The notes under the pieces are model-generated. The model did no database searches. It saw only the letters and a program-made list of their open reading frames with translations, and was not told where the DNA came from. DNA of 13,726 nt from Flavobacteria bacterium RIFCSPLOWO2_12_FULL_31_7 (GTDB lineage: Bacteria; Bacteroidota; Bacteroidia; Flavobacteriales; Flavobacteriaceae), in assembly GCA_001800945.1 (NCBI GenBank), contig MGWJ01000045.1, positions 1-13,726 on the forward strand, read 5' to 3'. Positions 1 to 7,286 of the stretch are shown in pieces. A program made the translations under genes and the position numbers. Numbering within the stretch: position 1 is the stretch's first letter; the number at the start of each line of letters is the position of its first letter.

Positions 1-258
1 GATACCTTTATTTTTACAAACAAACGTCTAATTTTAGTCGATGTGCAAGGTCTTACAGGAAGTAAAACAGAATATAAAACAATAACGTATAAAAGCATCA
101 CACGTTTCAGCATAGAAACCGCTGGAACATTCGACTTAGAAGCAGAATTAAAAATTTGGATTTCTAGCGAAGCGCAACCAAGCATTGTAAAACAGTTCAA
201 CAAATCGGTAAATGTGTATGATGTGCAAAAGGTTTTGGCACATCACGTTTTGAAATAA
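1..258 (+). CDS. PH domain-containing protein, 3' part (5' end outside window)
   Basis: The reading frame is open from base 1 and ends at TAA 256-258, giving 85 residues of a protein that begins upstream of the window. The visible start is DTFIFTNKRLILVDVQGLTG, and the text IFTNKRLILVDVQG followed by K-T-E-Y and a SITRFSIETAG stretch is characteristic of the bacterial PH-domain family (bPH_1, the YvbH type). The full family member is about 125 residues, so roughly the first third is missing. The GTG at 43 lies inside the conserved strand and is not a start. The molecular role of these cytosolic small PH-fold proteins is not established. The next gene starts only 9 nt downstream, so the two may be co-transcribed. 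Confidence 0.75.
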   Translation, partial: DTFIFTNKRLILVDVQGLTGSKTEYKTITYKSITRFSIETAGTFDLEAELKIWISSEAQPSIVKQFNKSVNVYDVQKVLAHHVLK

Positions 259-267
259 AAAACCACT

Positions 268-735
268 ATGAAAAAAAGCATTTTAATACTCGTTGCCTTT
301 CTATTTACTCAATTGACTCTTGCGCAATTAAGAAAATCATACAATGAAATTCATAAATTATTTCCAGAAGCAACTTCTAAAGGTTTAAGAGCCGAAGGTA
401 GTTTTCTCGTGGAAGATTTAATAGTTTCAAAAGACGAGAAAAAAATGATTATGTATACTAAAGATAGTATCGCTATTGCAGTTGGCACTTTAAACAATAA
501 TTTCATGGATGAAGCTGCATTTAACAACTTAATAACTAGCGAAATTCCAAATTTTAAGGTTTCGAAAACTGCAACCGTAAATACTATGATGTACTATTAT
601 GATACGGTGAATAAGTATCTAGTTATGACGAATCCACAATCTGAAAACAATAAATTCCCTATAAAGTTAGTCATGCTTGTTATTGACCCCTTCATAATTG
701 AAGCTTGGACAAAAAACATAACGAATTGGGAGTAA
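268..735 (+). CDS. Small secreted protein of unknown function
   Basis: A 155-residue protein with a clear N-terminal signal peptide: MKK, then a hydrophobic core ILILVAFLFTQLTLA, and a likely cleavage site near residue 19 (LTLA/Q). The mature part is about 135 residues, mixed alpha/beta in appearance, with no cysteine and no motif that I recognise. It is therefore probably periplasmic or exported and not a lipoprotein. It follows the PH-domain gene by 9 nt and has no obvious Shine-Dalgarno sequence, which is normal for this group. No terminator is obvious directly after the stop, but a palindromic repeat lies about 45 nt downstream. I do not recognise the family; the call rests on an intact frame, a signal peptide and gene-like composition. 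Confidence 0.75.
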   Translation: MKKSILILVAFLFTQLTLAQLRKSYNEIHKLFPEATSKGLRAEGSFLVEDLIVSKDEKKMIMYTKDSIAIAVGTLNNNFMDEAAFNNLITSEIPNFKVSKTATVNTMMYYYDTVNKYLVMTNPQSENNKFPIKLVMLVIDPFIIEAWTKNITNWE

Positions 736-780
736 TACCCAAAAGCACAGATTCACATACAGGCTATAGCATATTACATT

Positions 781-813
781 AGACCTGACAGGTTTTAAGA
801 ACCTGTCAGGTCT
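781..813. repeat. Palindromic REP-like intergenic element
   Basis: The arms AGACCTGACAGGTT (781-794) and AACCTGTCAGGTCT (800-813) are perfect reverse complements of 14 bp separated by a 5-nt loop. On + it could fold into a strong hairpin after the secreted-protein gene, but only a short broken T tract follows, so it is a poor intrinsic terminator. The ACCTGACAGGT core is, from my general knowledge of Bacteroidota genomes, one that recurs between genes. I infer a dispersed REP-type repeat; this cannot be confirmed from one copy. Confidence 0.7.
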
Positions 814-855
814 TGTTATAAAAACACAACACCACATCGTACTTCTTGAAACTTC

Positions 856-1233
856 ATTTCCAGTTTTAACTACTTCGTTTCCATTTTTTACAGTTTCATT
901 TCCAGTTCTTGCATATTCATTTCCAGTTCTTTCATATTCGTTTCCATTTCTTGCATCGGTATTTCCATTTCTTTCATAGTTATTTCAACTTCTTTCATAG
1001 TCATTTCCATTTATTGCATCGGTATTTCCATTTCTTGCATAGTCATTTCCATTTCTTTCATAGTTATTTCAACTTCTTTCATAGTCATTTCAACTTCTTT
1101 CATAGTCATTTCCATTTATTGCATCGGTATTTCCATTTCTTTCATAGTTATTTCCACTTCTTTCATCGGCATTTCCATTTCTTGCACAGTCATTTCCAGT
1201 TCTTGCATAGTCATTTCCAGTTTTGACAACTTC
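856..1233. repeat. 21-bp tandem repeat array, 18 units in strict register
   Basis: Eighteen consecutive 21-bp units run without a single indel (unit starts 856, 877, 898 and so on to 1213). The typical unit is ATTTCC, then A/C/G-TTCTT, then G/T-CAT, ending in AGTC, AGTT or CGGT; degenerate units flank both ends (835-855, 1234-1254). Some units occur as ordered blocks: units at 961, 982 and 1003 recur at 1045, 1066/1087 and 1108, which indicates segmental duplication inside the array. There are no unique spacers. The 21-nt period equals seven codons. On - one frame reads as a T-M-K-E-M-E-M/I heptad interrupted by stops; on + another frame stays open but gives only His/Phe-rich text. No complete gene is supported. 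With the palindrome and the terminator this fills the 600-nt gap 736-1339. Confidence 0.95.
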
Positions 1234-1285
1234 ATTTCCAAAACTCGCTTCTGCAAATATATTTTTCCAATTCACATATAGGCAT

Positions 1286-1317
1286 AAAAAAACTCCCAAT
1301 TCACATTGAGAGTTTTT
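1286..1317 (-). terminator. Intrinsic terminator of the acyl-CoA carboxylase operon
   Basis: Read on -, a 9-bp stem ACTCTCAAT/ATTGGGAGT (one G-U wobble) closes a GUGA tetraloop of the GNRA type. It is preceded by an A run and followed by seven T. It sits 22 nt after the stop codon of the carboxyltransferase gene. The adjoining A and T runs could extend the stem. It also separates the operon from the 21-bp array. Confidence 0.88.
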
Positions 1318-1339
1318 GTTTTTATAAAGAAATATAATC

Positions 1340-2881
1340 TTATAAAGGAATATTTCCGTGTTTGCGTTTCGGAGAATCTACTACTTTGTTTTCTAACATA
1401 CTATACGCTTTTATTAATTTCTTACGAGTATCTTTTGGTAAAATCACCTCATCAATAAAACCACGTTGCGCTGCAGTATATGGGTTCGCGAATAAATCCG
1501 CATATTCTTGTTCTTTTTCTAATAATTTGGCTGCAGGATCAGCGGCTTCACTAATTTCTTTCTTAAAGATAATTTCTGAAGCTCCTTTTGCTCCCATTAC
1601 CGCAATTTCTGCGCTTGGCCAAGCAAAATTCATATCCGCACCAATGTGTTTCGAGTTCATTACGTCATACGCACCACCATAAGCTTTACGGGTAATTACT
1701 GTAATTCTCGGCACAGTTGCTTCACTGAAGGCGTATAATAATTTCGCTCCATGCGTAATAATTCCGTTCCATTCTTGGTCTGTTCCTGGTAAAAATCCTG
1801 GAACGTCTTCTAATACCAATAAAGGAATATTGAAACAATCGCAAAAACGTACAAATCGAGCCGCTTTAATCGAACTGTTAACATCTAAACAACCTGCTAA
1901 AAACATCGGCTGATTGGCAACAATACCAATACTTCTTCCTCCTAAACGAGCGAAACCAACAATAATGTTCTCTGCAAAGTTTTTATGAATTTCAAAGAAA
2001 GAATCTTCATCGATAATACCTTTGATAACATCATGCATATCGTAAGGCTTATTCGCAGAATCGGGTACGATATTACTCAGTTGTTCTCTGATTTCATCTT
2101 TCAATTCAAACGGAATTCTTGGTGTAGTTTCTCTATTATTTTGAGGCACATAACTTAACAATCGTTTGATATCTTCTAAACATTCAATACCATTTTCAGA
2201 GGTAATATGCGCCACTCCAGATTTAGTCGAATGTGTACTCGCTCCTCCTAATTCTTCCGAAGTTACTTCTTCATTTGTAACGGTTTTCACCACATTCGGA
2301 CCCGTAACAAACATATAACTGTTGTTTTCCACCATCATTGTGAAATCCGTCATCGCTGGAGAATAAACCGCTCCACCAGCACATGGTCCCATAATCGCAG
2401 AAATTTGCGGAATCACTCCAGACGCCTGAACGTTTCTGTAAAAGATATCCGCATAACCACCTAACGAACGCACACCTTCTTGAATACGAGCTCCACCAGA
2501 ATCATTTAATCCAATCATCGGAACACCGTTTTTCAACGCCATATCCATCACTTTACAAATTTTTTCAGCGTGTGTTTCTGATAACGAACCACCAAAAACA
2601 GTAAAATCCTGTGCAAAAATATAAACCGCTCTTCCGTTGATTGTTCCGTAACCTGTTACTACTCCATCTCCGTAATATTGTTCTTTCTCCATTCCGAAAT
2701 CGGTCGTTCTGTGTGTAACTAACATTCCGATTTCCTCAAAAGAACCTTCATCTAGTAAGTATTCTACTCTTTCTCTTGCCGTTAATTTCTTTTTAGCATG
2801 ATGCGAAGCGATACGTTTTTCACCACCACCTAATTTCGCTAAGGCGATTTTATCTTCTAATATTTTTATTTTGTCTAACAT
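1340..2881 (-). CDS. Acyl-CoA carboxylase carboxyltransferase (beta) subunit, probably propionyl-CoA type
   Basis: A 513-residue cytosolic subunit that moves the carboxyl group from carboxybiotin to an acyl-CoA. It has the full crotonase-like tandem of the PccB/MmdA family. N-half: KKLTARERVEYLLDEGSF (31-48), FGGSLSETHAEKI (96-108), SGGARIQEG (128-136) and an oxyanion-type GPCAGGAVYSPA (165-176). C-half: LEDVPGFLPG (357-366), RKAYGGAYDVMNS (398-410) and the C-terminal KRKHGNIPL. Asp407 in GGAYDVM appears to match the Asp that favours propionyl-CoA in actinobacterial homologues, so the substrate is inferred to be propionyl-CoA, though acetyl-CoA is not excluded. The start is placed at MLDKIKILED. 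The 17 codons upstream in frame fall in a repeat spacer and are not conserved-looking. It is the last gene of a three-gene operon and is followed by a strong terminator. Confidence 0.93.
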   Translation of the reverse strand: MLDKIKILEDKIALAKLGGGEKRIASHHAKKKLTARERVEYLLDEGSFEEIGMLVTHRTTDFGMEKEQYYGDGVVTGYGTINGRAVYIFAQDFTVFGGSLSETHAEKICKVMDMALKNGVPMIGLNDSGGARIQEGVRSLGGYADIFYRNVQASGVIPQISAIMGPCAGGAVYSPAMTDFTMMVENNSYMFVTGPNVVKTVTNEEVTSEELGGASTHSTKSGVAHITSENGIECLEDIKRLLSYVPQNNRETTPRIPFELKDEIREQLSNIVPDSANKPYDMHDVIKGIIDEDSFFEIHKNFAENIIVGFARLGGRSIGIVANQPMFLAGCLDVNSSIKAARFVRFCDCFNIPLLVLEDVPGFLPGTDQEWNGIITHGAKLLYAFSEATVPRITVITRKAYGGAYDVMNSKHIGADMNFAWPSAEIAVMGAKGASEIIFKKEISEAADPAAKLLEKEQEYADLFANPYTAAQRGFIDEVILPKDTRKKLIKAYSMLENKVVDSPKRKHGNIPL

Positions 2882-2892
2882 AATTTCTTTTT

Positions 2893-2971
2893 TTAACCGC
2901 AAAGAGCGCAAAGAATTCGCAAAAGCTCGCAAAGATTTTCACTTTTTACTTGGCCCTTTTTACTTGGCTCT
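2893..2971. repeat. Intergenic repeat remnant between carboxylase genes (copy 1)
   Basis: The spacer consists almost wholly of short repeats: a GCAAAGA/GCGCAAAG-type periodic stretch (2899-2935), then CAAAGATTTTCACTTTT (2930-2946), then a 14-bp tandem TTTTTACTTGGC-C/T-C (2943-2956 and 2957-2970). The block from CAAAGATTTTCAC onward recurs in the next spacer at 4446-4480. Its right end abuts the stop codon of the biotin carboxylase gene and its left end lies about 12 nt from the carboxyltransferase start. Confidence 0.8.
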
Positions 2972-4411
2972 TTAATTCGGAACTCTTACAATATTTTTAT
3001 CTTCTAAATACTTCTTCAATGCTACTAGAGCTGCCACTTCGGCTTCTTTATCGAATTTGGCTTTTAGTTTATTGCTGTCGTAATATTTCTTTACGAAGTT
3101 CGTATCAAAATCTCCTGAACGGAACGCTTCATGTTCCATTACGAAAGTTCCGAAAGGTAACGTGGTGCTAATTCCTTCAATATGATAATTGGCAATCGCT
3201 TTAATCATCAATTCGATAGCTTCTTCACGTGTTTTACCATAAGTAATCAATTTCGCTAACATGGGATCGTAGTAAATTGGCACATCCATTCCTTGTTCGA
3301 AACCATTATCAACACGGATTCCCTCACCTACTGGAATTTGGTACACCTCTAAATGTCCAACACTTGGCAAGAAATCATTTAACGTATCTTCCGCATACAC
3401 ACGTAATTCCATGGCATGACCTTTAATTTCTAAATCGTCTTGTGTAATCGTTAATTTTTCGCCACGAGCGACACGAATTTGCATTTCAACTAAGTCTAAA
3501 CCTGTAATCATTTCTGTTACCGGATGTTCTACTTGCAAACGCGTATTCATTTCTAAGAAGTAGAAATTTTTCTTCTCATCTAATAAGAATTCAACAGTTC
3601 CAGCTCCTAAATAATCACAAGATTGTGCCACTTTCACAGCCGCTTCACCCATTGCTTTTCTAATTTCTGGTGTTAAAACTGAAGAAGGTGCTTCTTCCAC
3701 CACTTTTTGATGACGACGTTGGATACTACATTCTCTTTCAAATAAATACAAAATATTTCCATGACTATCAGCCATAATTTGTATTTCGATATGACGAGGC
3801 GAACCTACATATTTTTCAATAAAAACAGAACCATCTCCGAAAGCATTAGTAGCTTCCGAAATGGCTCTGTCCATTTGCGATTCAAATTCTGCTTCGTTTT
3901 CTACGATACGCATTCCTTTTCCACCACCACCAGCAGACGCTTTAATTAAAATTGGAAAACCAATTTCTGACGCGACTTTTTTCGCTAAAGCGATATCTGT
4001 AATAGCTTCATCTAAACCAGGAACCATAGGAATATCGAAAGCTTTCACTGCTTCCTTAGCCGCTAATTTGCTTCCCATAATTTTCATGGCTTTCGATTTC
4101 GGTCCGATGAACGTTATGTTATTTTTTTCGGCCAATTCTGCGAAATCTGAATTTTCACTCAAAAATCCGTAACCTGGATGAATTCCGTCTACGCCTAATT
4201 GTTTACAAACTTCAATAATTTTATCACCTAATAAATACGATTGATTGGATGGCGCTTCACCAATACAAACGGCTTCATCGGCAAATTTCACGTGTGGTGA
4301 ATTTCTGTCTACAGTGGAATACACCGCAACCGTTTTAATTCCCATTTTTTTAGCGGTTTGCATTACTCGAATGGCAATCTCACCTCTATTTGCAACTAAT
4401 ATTTTTCTCAT
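2972..4411 (-). CDS. accC: Biotin carboxylase subunit of acyl-CoA carboxylase
   Basis: A 479-residue ATP-grasp enzyme that carboxylates the biotin of the carrier subunit using ATP and bicarbonate, in the cytosol. The N-terminal biotin carboxylase fold starts MRKILVANRGEIAIR. The HPGYGFLSEN loop is at 78-87, the glycine-rich ATP lid GGGGKGM at 161-167, the ERECSIQRRHQK strand at 226-237, and the catalytic EMNTRLQVEHPVTE at 287-300 (Arg291, Glu295). The C-terminal biotin carboxylase domain includes RVYAEDTLNDFLPS. The length is a little over that of stand-alone AccC (about 450) because of a short lysine-rich tail after residue 445. It starts 72 nt after the biotin carrier gene. It may serve propionyl-CoA rather than acetyl-CoA carboxylation, so the symbol denotes the biotin carboxylase function, not proof of a role in fatty-acid initiation. 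Confidence 0.95.
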   Translation of the reverse strand: MRKILVANRGEIAIRVMQTAKKMGIKTVAVYSTVDRNSPHVKFADEAVCIGEAPSNQSYLLGDKIIEVCKQLGVDGIHPGYGFLSENSDFAELAEKNNITFIGPKSKAMKIMGSKLAAKEAVKAFDIPMVPGLDEAITDIALAKKVASEIGFPILIKASAGGGGKGMRIVENEAEFESQMDRAISEATNAFGDGSVFIEKYVGSPRHIEIQIMADSHGNILYLFERECSIQRRHQKVVEEAPSSVLTPEIRKAMGEAAVKVAQSCDYLGAGTVEFLLDEKKNFYFLEMNTRLQVEHPVTEMITGLDLVEMQIRVARGEKLTITQDDLEIKGHAMELRVYAEDTLNDFLPSVGHLEVYQIPVGEGIRVDNGFEQGMDVPIYYDPMLAKLITYGKTREEAIELMIKAIANYHIEGISTTLPFGTFVMEHEAFRSGDFDTNFVKKYYDSNKLKAKFDKEAEVAALVALKKYLEDKNIVRVPN

Positions 4412-4423
4412 TTAAACTATGTT

Positions 4424-4485
4424 TTGCCACGAAGGCACTAAGACACAAAGATTTTCACTTTTAACTTTTTACTTGGCTCTTTTTT
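4424..4485. repeat. Intergenic repeat remnant between carboxylase genes (copy 2)
   Basis: The spacer between the biotin carrier and the biotin carboxylase contains GCCACGAAGGCACTAAGACA (4426-4445), then CAAAGATTTTCACTTTT (4446-4462), then TTTTTACTTGGCTCT (4466-4480). The last two blocks match copy 1 near 2930-2970. The GCCACGAAGGCACTAAGACA text resembles a short repeat that I know to be common between genes in Bacteroidota genomes. The repeat reaches into the last codons of the biotin carrier gene. Confidence 0.8.
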
Positions 4486-4969
4486 ACTCAAACTCAATTA
4501 ACAATTGTCCTTTTTCTACCGCGTTACTTTTTTCAACGGCAATAGACTTGATTTTTCCACTACGAGGCGACACCAAAGTGTTTTCCATTTTCATAGCTTC
4601 TAAAATTAATAAGGCTTCGTTTTCTGCAACTTCTTGACCGACAGCTACACAAACTTCAAGAATTAGTCCTGGCATTGGCGCTTTAATCTCATTTACAACT
4701 TTTCCAGCACCAACCGAAATTCCCATAGATTCAATTAATAAATCTAATTCATTCGCAATGGAAACATCATAGGTATTTCCATTTACTTTTACTGAATATT
4801 TTCTAGAATTGAAATCGGCAGCACAAATTTCTGCCTGAAAAGGAGTGTTTTCGTTTAGAATATGAAAATGATTTTCTTCTACACTTACAGCATCTAAAGT
4901 AGTTAAGCTGTTTTCAGTAAGTTGAAATACTTGATTTTGATTTACTGAAACTTTATAAGGTTTACTCAT
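4484..4969 (-). CDS. Biotin carboxyl carrier subunit of acyl-CoA carboxylase
   Basis: A 161-residue protein that carries covalently bound biotin between the carboxylase and carboxyltransferase sites. The C-terminal biotinyl/lipoyl domain spans about 92-161, with APMPG (97-101) and the biotinylation site EAMKMEN (124-130), where Lys127 is the expected modified residue. The N-terminal 1-90 resembles the extra domain found in stand-alone carriers of the propionyl/methylmalonyl-type complexes and contains KYSVKVNGNTYDV (57-69). It is the first gene of the three-gene carboxylase operon and is followed by the biotin carboxylase after 72 nt. Upstream I found no clear TAnnTTTG box, but a perfect 12-bp palindrome GAAAACGTTTTC lies at 5005-5016, within the presumed promoter region. 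Confidence 0.93.
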   Translation of the reverse strand: MSKPYKVSVNQNQVFQLTENSLTTLDAVSVEENHFHILNENTPFQAEICAADFNSRKYSVKVNGNTYDVSIANELDLLIESMGISVGAGKVVNEIKAPMPGLILEVCVAVGQEVAENEALLILEAMKMENTLVSPRSGKIKSIAVEKSNAVEKGQLLIEFE

Positions 4970-5004
4970 AATTACATATAATTTGAGCGTAAAAATAAGG
5001 AAAA

Positions 5005-5016
5005 GAAAACGTTTTC
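5005..5016. promoter_or_regulatory. Possible operator palindrome upstream of the carboxylase operon
   Basis: GAAAACGTTTTC is a perfect 12-bp palindrome located 36-47 nt upstream of the biotin carrier start codon, in the only region that can hold the operon promoter. An operator for a dimeric regulator is possible by position and symmetry. AT-rich palindromes of this size also arise by chance, so the call is weak. Confidence 0.25.
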
Positions 5017-5062
5017 GTAAAATTTATTTACAAGAATTTGCAAAAATGATATAGTTTAAATT

Positions 5063-7165
5063 TTACTTGTTAAAATATTTTTTCACTAATTCATATAATT
5101 TTTCTTTATCCAAAGGTTTAGAGATAAAATCATTGAAACCCAGTTGTTTAATTTTCTCAACTTCTTCTGGAAATGAATACGAAGTTTGTGCAATTATTGG
5201 GATTTCTTTATTGAATTCTCTAATCTTTACAAAAGCGCCATAACCATCTAAATTAGGCATTTTAATGTCCATAAAAACCAAATCAATCTCAGAATTAGTT
5301 TTACAAATTTCAACAGCCTCTAATCCGTCTTTAGCACGAATAACATTGAAATTAAATATTTTTAACAATTTTTCGATAAGTTTAAAATTGATATTATCGT
5401 CTTCAGCCACCAAAAGCACCTCATTATTTCCTACATTATAATTCACAATTTGATGTACTTTCTCTTCTTCAATTGTTTCTTTTTCAGCATATTTTAATGG
5501 AATTGTAAACGTAAAAGTAGAGCCTAAACCTTCTTTTGTTTCTACAGAAATACTTCCACCTAACATTTCTACATACGATTTCGAAATGGCTAAACCTAAG
5601 CCCAAACCTTCGTTCGCAGAAATATTTTTAGCATTGATTTTATTAAAACGTTTAAAAACTTTGTCTTTAAATTCCTCAGGCATACCAATTCCGGAATCTT
5701 TAACATGAAAGACTATCAGATTTTGATTGGTATCTATTTCGTAATCTAAAATAACAAAACCCTCATCTGTAAATTTCAAAGCATTGTTTAAAAGATTTAT
5801 AATAATTTGATTCAGTTTAACTGGATCCGTTACAATATTTTTTTTAATCTTCTCATCTGGCTCTTGTAATTTCACCACCACATTCTCGTTTTTATTAGAA
5901 AAATTAGCCGATTCAAAAGCTGCTTTTAAGAGATTATTTAAATTTACATTGCTGTAGTTGGGTTTAATTAAATCCGAATCAATTTTTGACATTTCGATTA
6001 AATCATCCACTATACTTAGCAAACTTCTACTATTATACTGCACAATTCTAACAAATTCTTGTTTTTCTTCATCAGTAATTTTTTCATCTAACAACAAATA
6101 TGAAAAACCAACAATGGCATTCATTGGCGTTCTAATTTCGTGAGATAAATTCATCAAAAATGCCGACTTCAATTTATCACTTTCTTCTGCTTTTTGTTTA
6201 GACGAAATCAGTTCCGCTTTTTGTTTGAAATTTTCTTCAAAAAGTTTTCCCATGTAACGAAATTCGCCTTTAATACTTTTTAAATCTTCAATAGCAGAAG
6301 TGTCGTTTTTCTTTAGAATTTTCTTAATTAAATTTAACGGCAATCGAGCCCATTTATTCGAATAATACAAAAATACGGCCCATGCAAAAAGTATGGCTAA
6401 TGCCATCGTACATAAAATACTTTTTGTGATGTAAAAATCAATATTGTAAGATCTTTTGAAATACAATTTAGAAACTTCTTTCTTATTGATATCTTGAAGT
6501 GAAATCGTTGTAAAAACTGTTTTTAAAGCCTGTTCATTTCCAGTGTAAAATTTTATATTAGAACTACAAATTTCTTCAATATTGGCAAAATATTCTCTAT
6601 CAAGAAGTCGAGCCATAATGAAATAGCCAGATGGTTTCGTTTTATTTTTAAAAGGATCGTTAGAAGGATGAATTGACGCGCCATATATTTCAACAATTCC
6701 TTCTGGAATTCTCATATAAAACTTTTCGAATTTCTTTTCTTTTATACGATTAAAAACTTCTTTAGGAACAAAGTCTTTTGTCTTTATTTTTAGTGTAGAA
6801 ACTTTAGTAATAAATTCGCCATCTTCAGAATAAGCTGATAAATATTCCACGTTATAGGTATCAATTAAAACCGCAATGGAAGTGTTAAACCATTTTAAAT
6901 TTTTGGTTTTTGTAAATTCAACAAATTCGTCCCAATAGGTGGCATCAACCACAACCGCTGAATAGGATTCTGAATTTAATTTTAAAAGGGAATTGATTTC
7001 ATTTTCATATAATTCTTTACTGCTCTTAAAAATTGCTTTTTCTTGAACACGCATATAAAAATATAGGAAAACTACAATTAATAGCAATCCGAACGAAACT
7101 AAAGACACGAGAGAAACAACTTTGAAATAAGTTGAATTTTTGAATTTATTAACTAGTGTGTTCAT
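5063..7165 (-). CDS. Hybrid sensor histidine kinase with CHASE4-like sensor and receiver domain
   Basis: A 700-residue inner-membrane kinase. TM1 is at about 17-38. A periplasmic region at about 40-245 has a CHASE4-like pattern (DATYWDEFVEFTKTKN around 74-89, then a short linker and FIMARLLDREYF). TM2 is at about 248-268. A coiled linker (310-330) leads to HisKA with NLSHEIRTP (phosphoacceptor His342). The HATPase domain has the N box NLLNNALKF (457-465), DSGIGM (490-495) and GLGLGLAISKSY (520-531). The C-terminal receiver (about 582-698) has acidic Asp589/Asp590, phosphoacceptor Asp633 in VFMDIKMPNLDGYG, Thr661 and Lys683. Phosphotransfer from His342 to Asp633 is expected. There is no DNA-binding output domain and no response regulator or HPt gene next to it, so the downstream partner is unknown. 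The CHASE4 assignment is by pattern only; the ligand is unknown. Confidence 0.92.
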   Translation of the reverse strand: MNTLVNKFKNSTYFKVVSLVSLVSFGLLLIVVFLYFYMRVQEKAIFKSSKELYENEINSLLKLNSESYSAVVVDATYWDEFVEFTKTKNLKWFNTSIAVLIDTYNVEYLSAYSEDGEFITKVSTLKIKTKDFVPKEVFNRIKEKKFEKFYMRIPEGIVEIYGASIHPSNDPFKNKTKPSGYFIMARLLDREYFANIEEICSSNIKFYTGNEQALKTVFTTISLQDINKKEVSKLYFKRSYNIDFYITKSILCTMALAILFAWAVFLYYSNKWARLPLNLIKKILKKNDTSAIEDLKSIKGEFRYMGKLFEENFKQKAELISSKQKAEESDKLKSAFLMNLSHEIRTPMNAIVGFSYLLLDEKITDEEKQEFVRIVQYNSRSLLSIVDDLIEMSKIDSDLIKPNYSNVNLNNLLKAAFESANFSNKNENVVVKLQEPDEKIKKNIVTDPVKLNQIIINLLNNALKFTDEGFVILDYEIDTNQNLIVFHVKDSGIGMPEEFKDKVFKRFNKINAKNISANEGLGLGLAISKSYVEMLGGSISVETKEGLGSTFTFTIPLKYAEKETIEEEKVHQIVNYNVGNNEVLLVAEDDNINFKLIEKLLKIFNFNVIRAKDGLEAVEICKTNSEIDLVFMDIKMPNLDGYGAFVKIREFNKEIPIIAQTSYSFPEEVEKIKQLGFNDFISKPLDKEKLYELVKKYFNK

Positions 7166-7286
7166 AAAAGGGGGTTCTCTATAATTTTTAAATATAAGAA
7201 AAAATCAATAAAAAACACATTTTAATATAAAAATAATACTAAAACAACACTAAATTAACGCAATTAAAAGTCTTAAATATAAAAAA

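Noticed and set aside
909..1226. Open + frame of 105 codons with His/Phe-rich heptads over the tandem array
   Set aside because: It is the translation of the 21-bp repeat, begins at a TTG inside the array, has no promoter or ribosome binding site, and its extreme composition is explained by the repeat.
856..1233. CRISPR array
   Set aside because: The units are contiguous at 21 bp with no unique spacers, and no cas genes are present.
1090..1299. Open - frame of 69 codons with GNDYER-type repeats
   Set aside because: It starts across the operon terminator, runs through the array and ends at a TGA within a unit; no independent support for coding.
2882..2932. N-terminal 17-codon extension of the carboxyltransferase
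   Set aside because: It is encoded by repeat spacer DNA; the family start fits MLDKIKILED at 2881.
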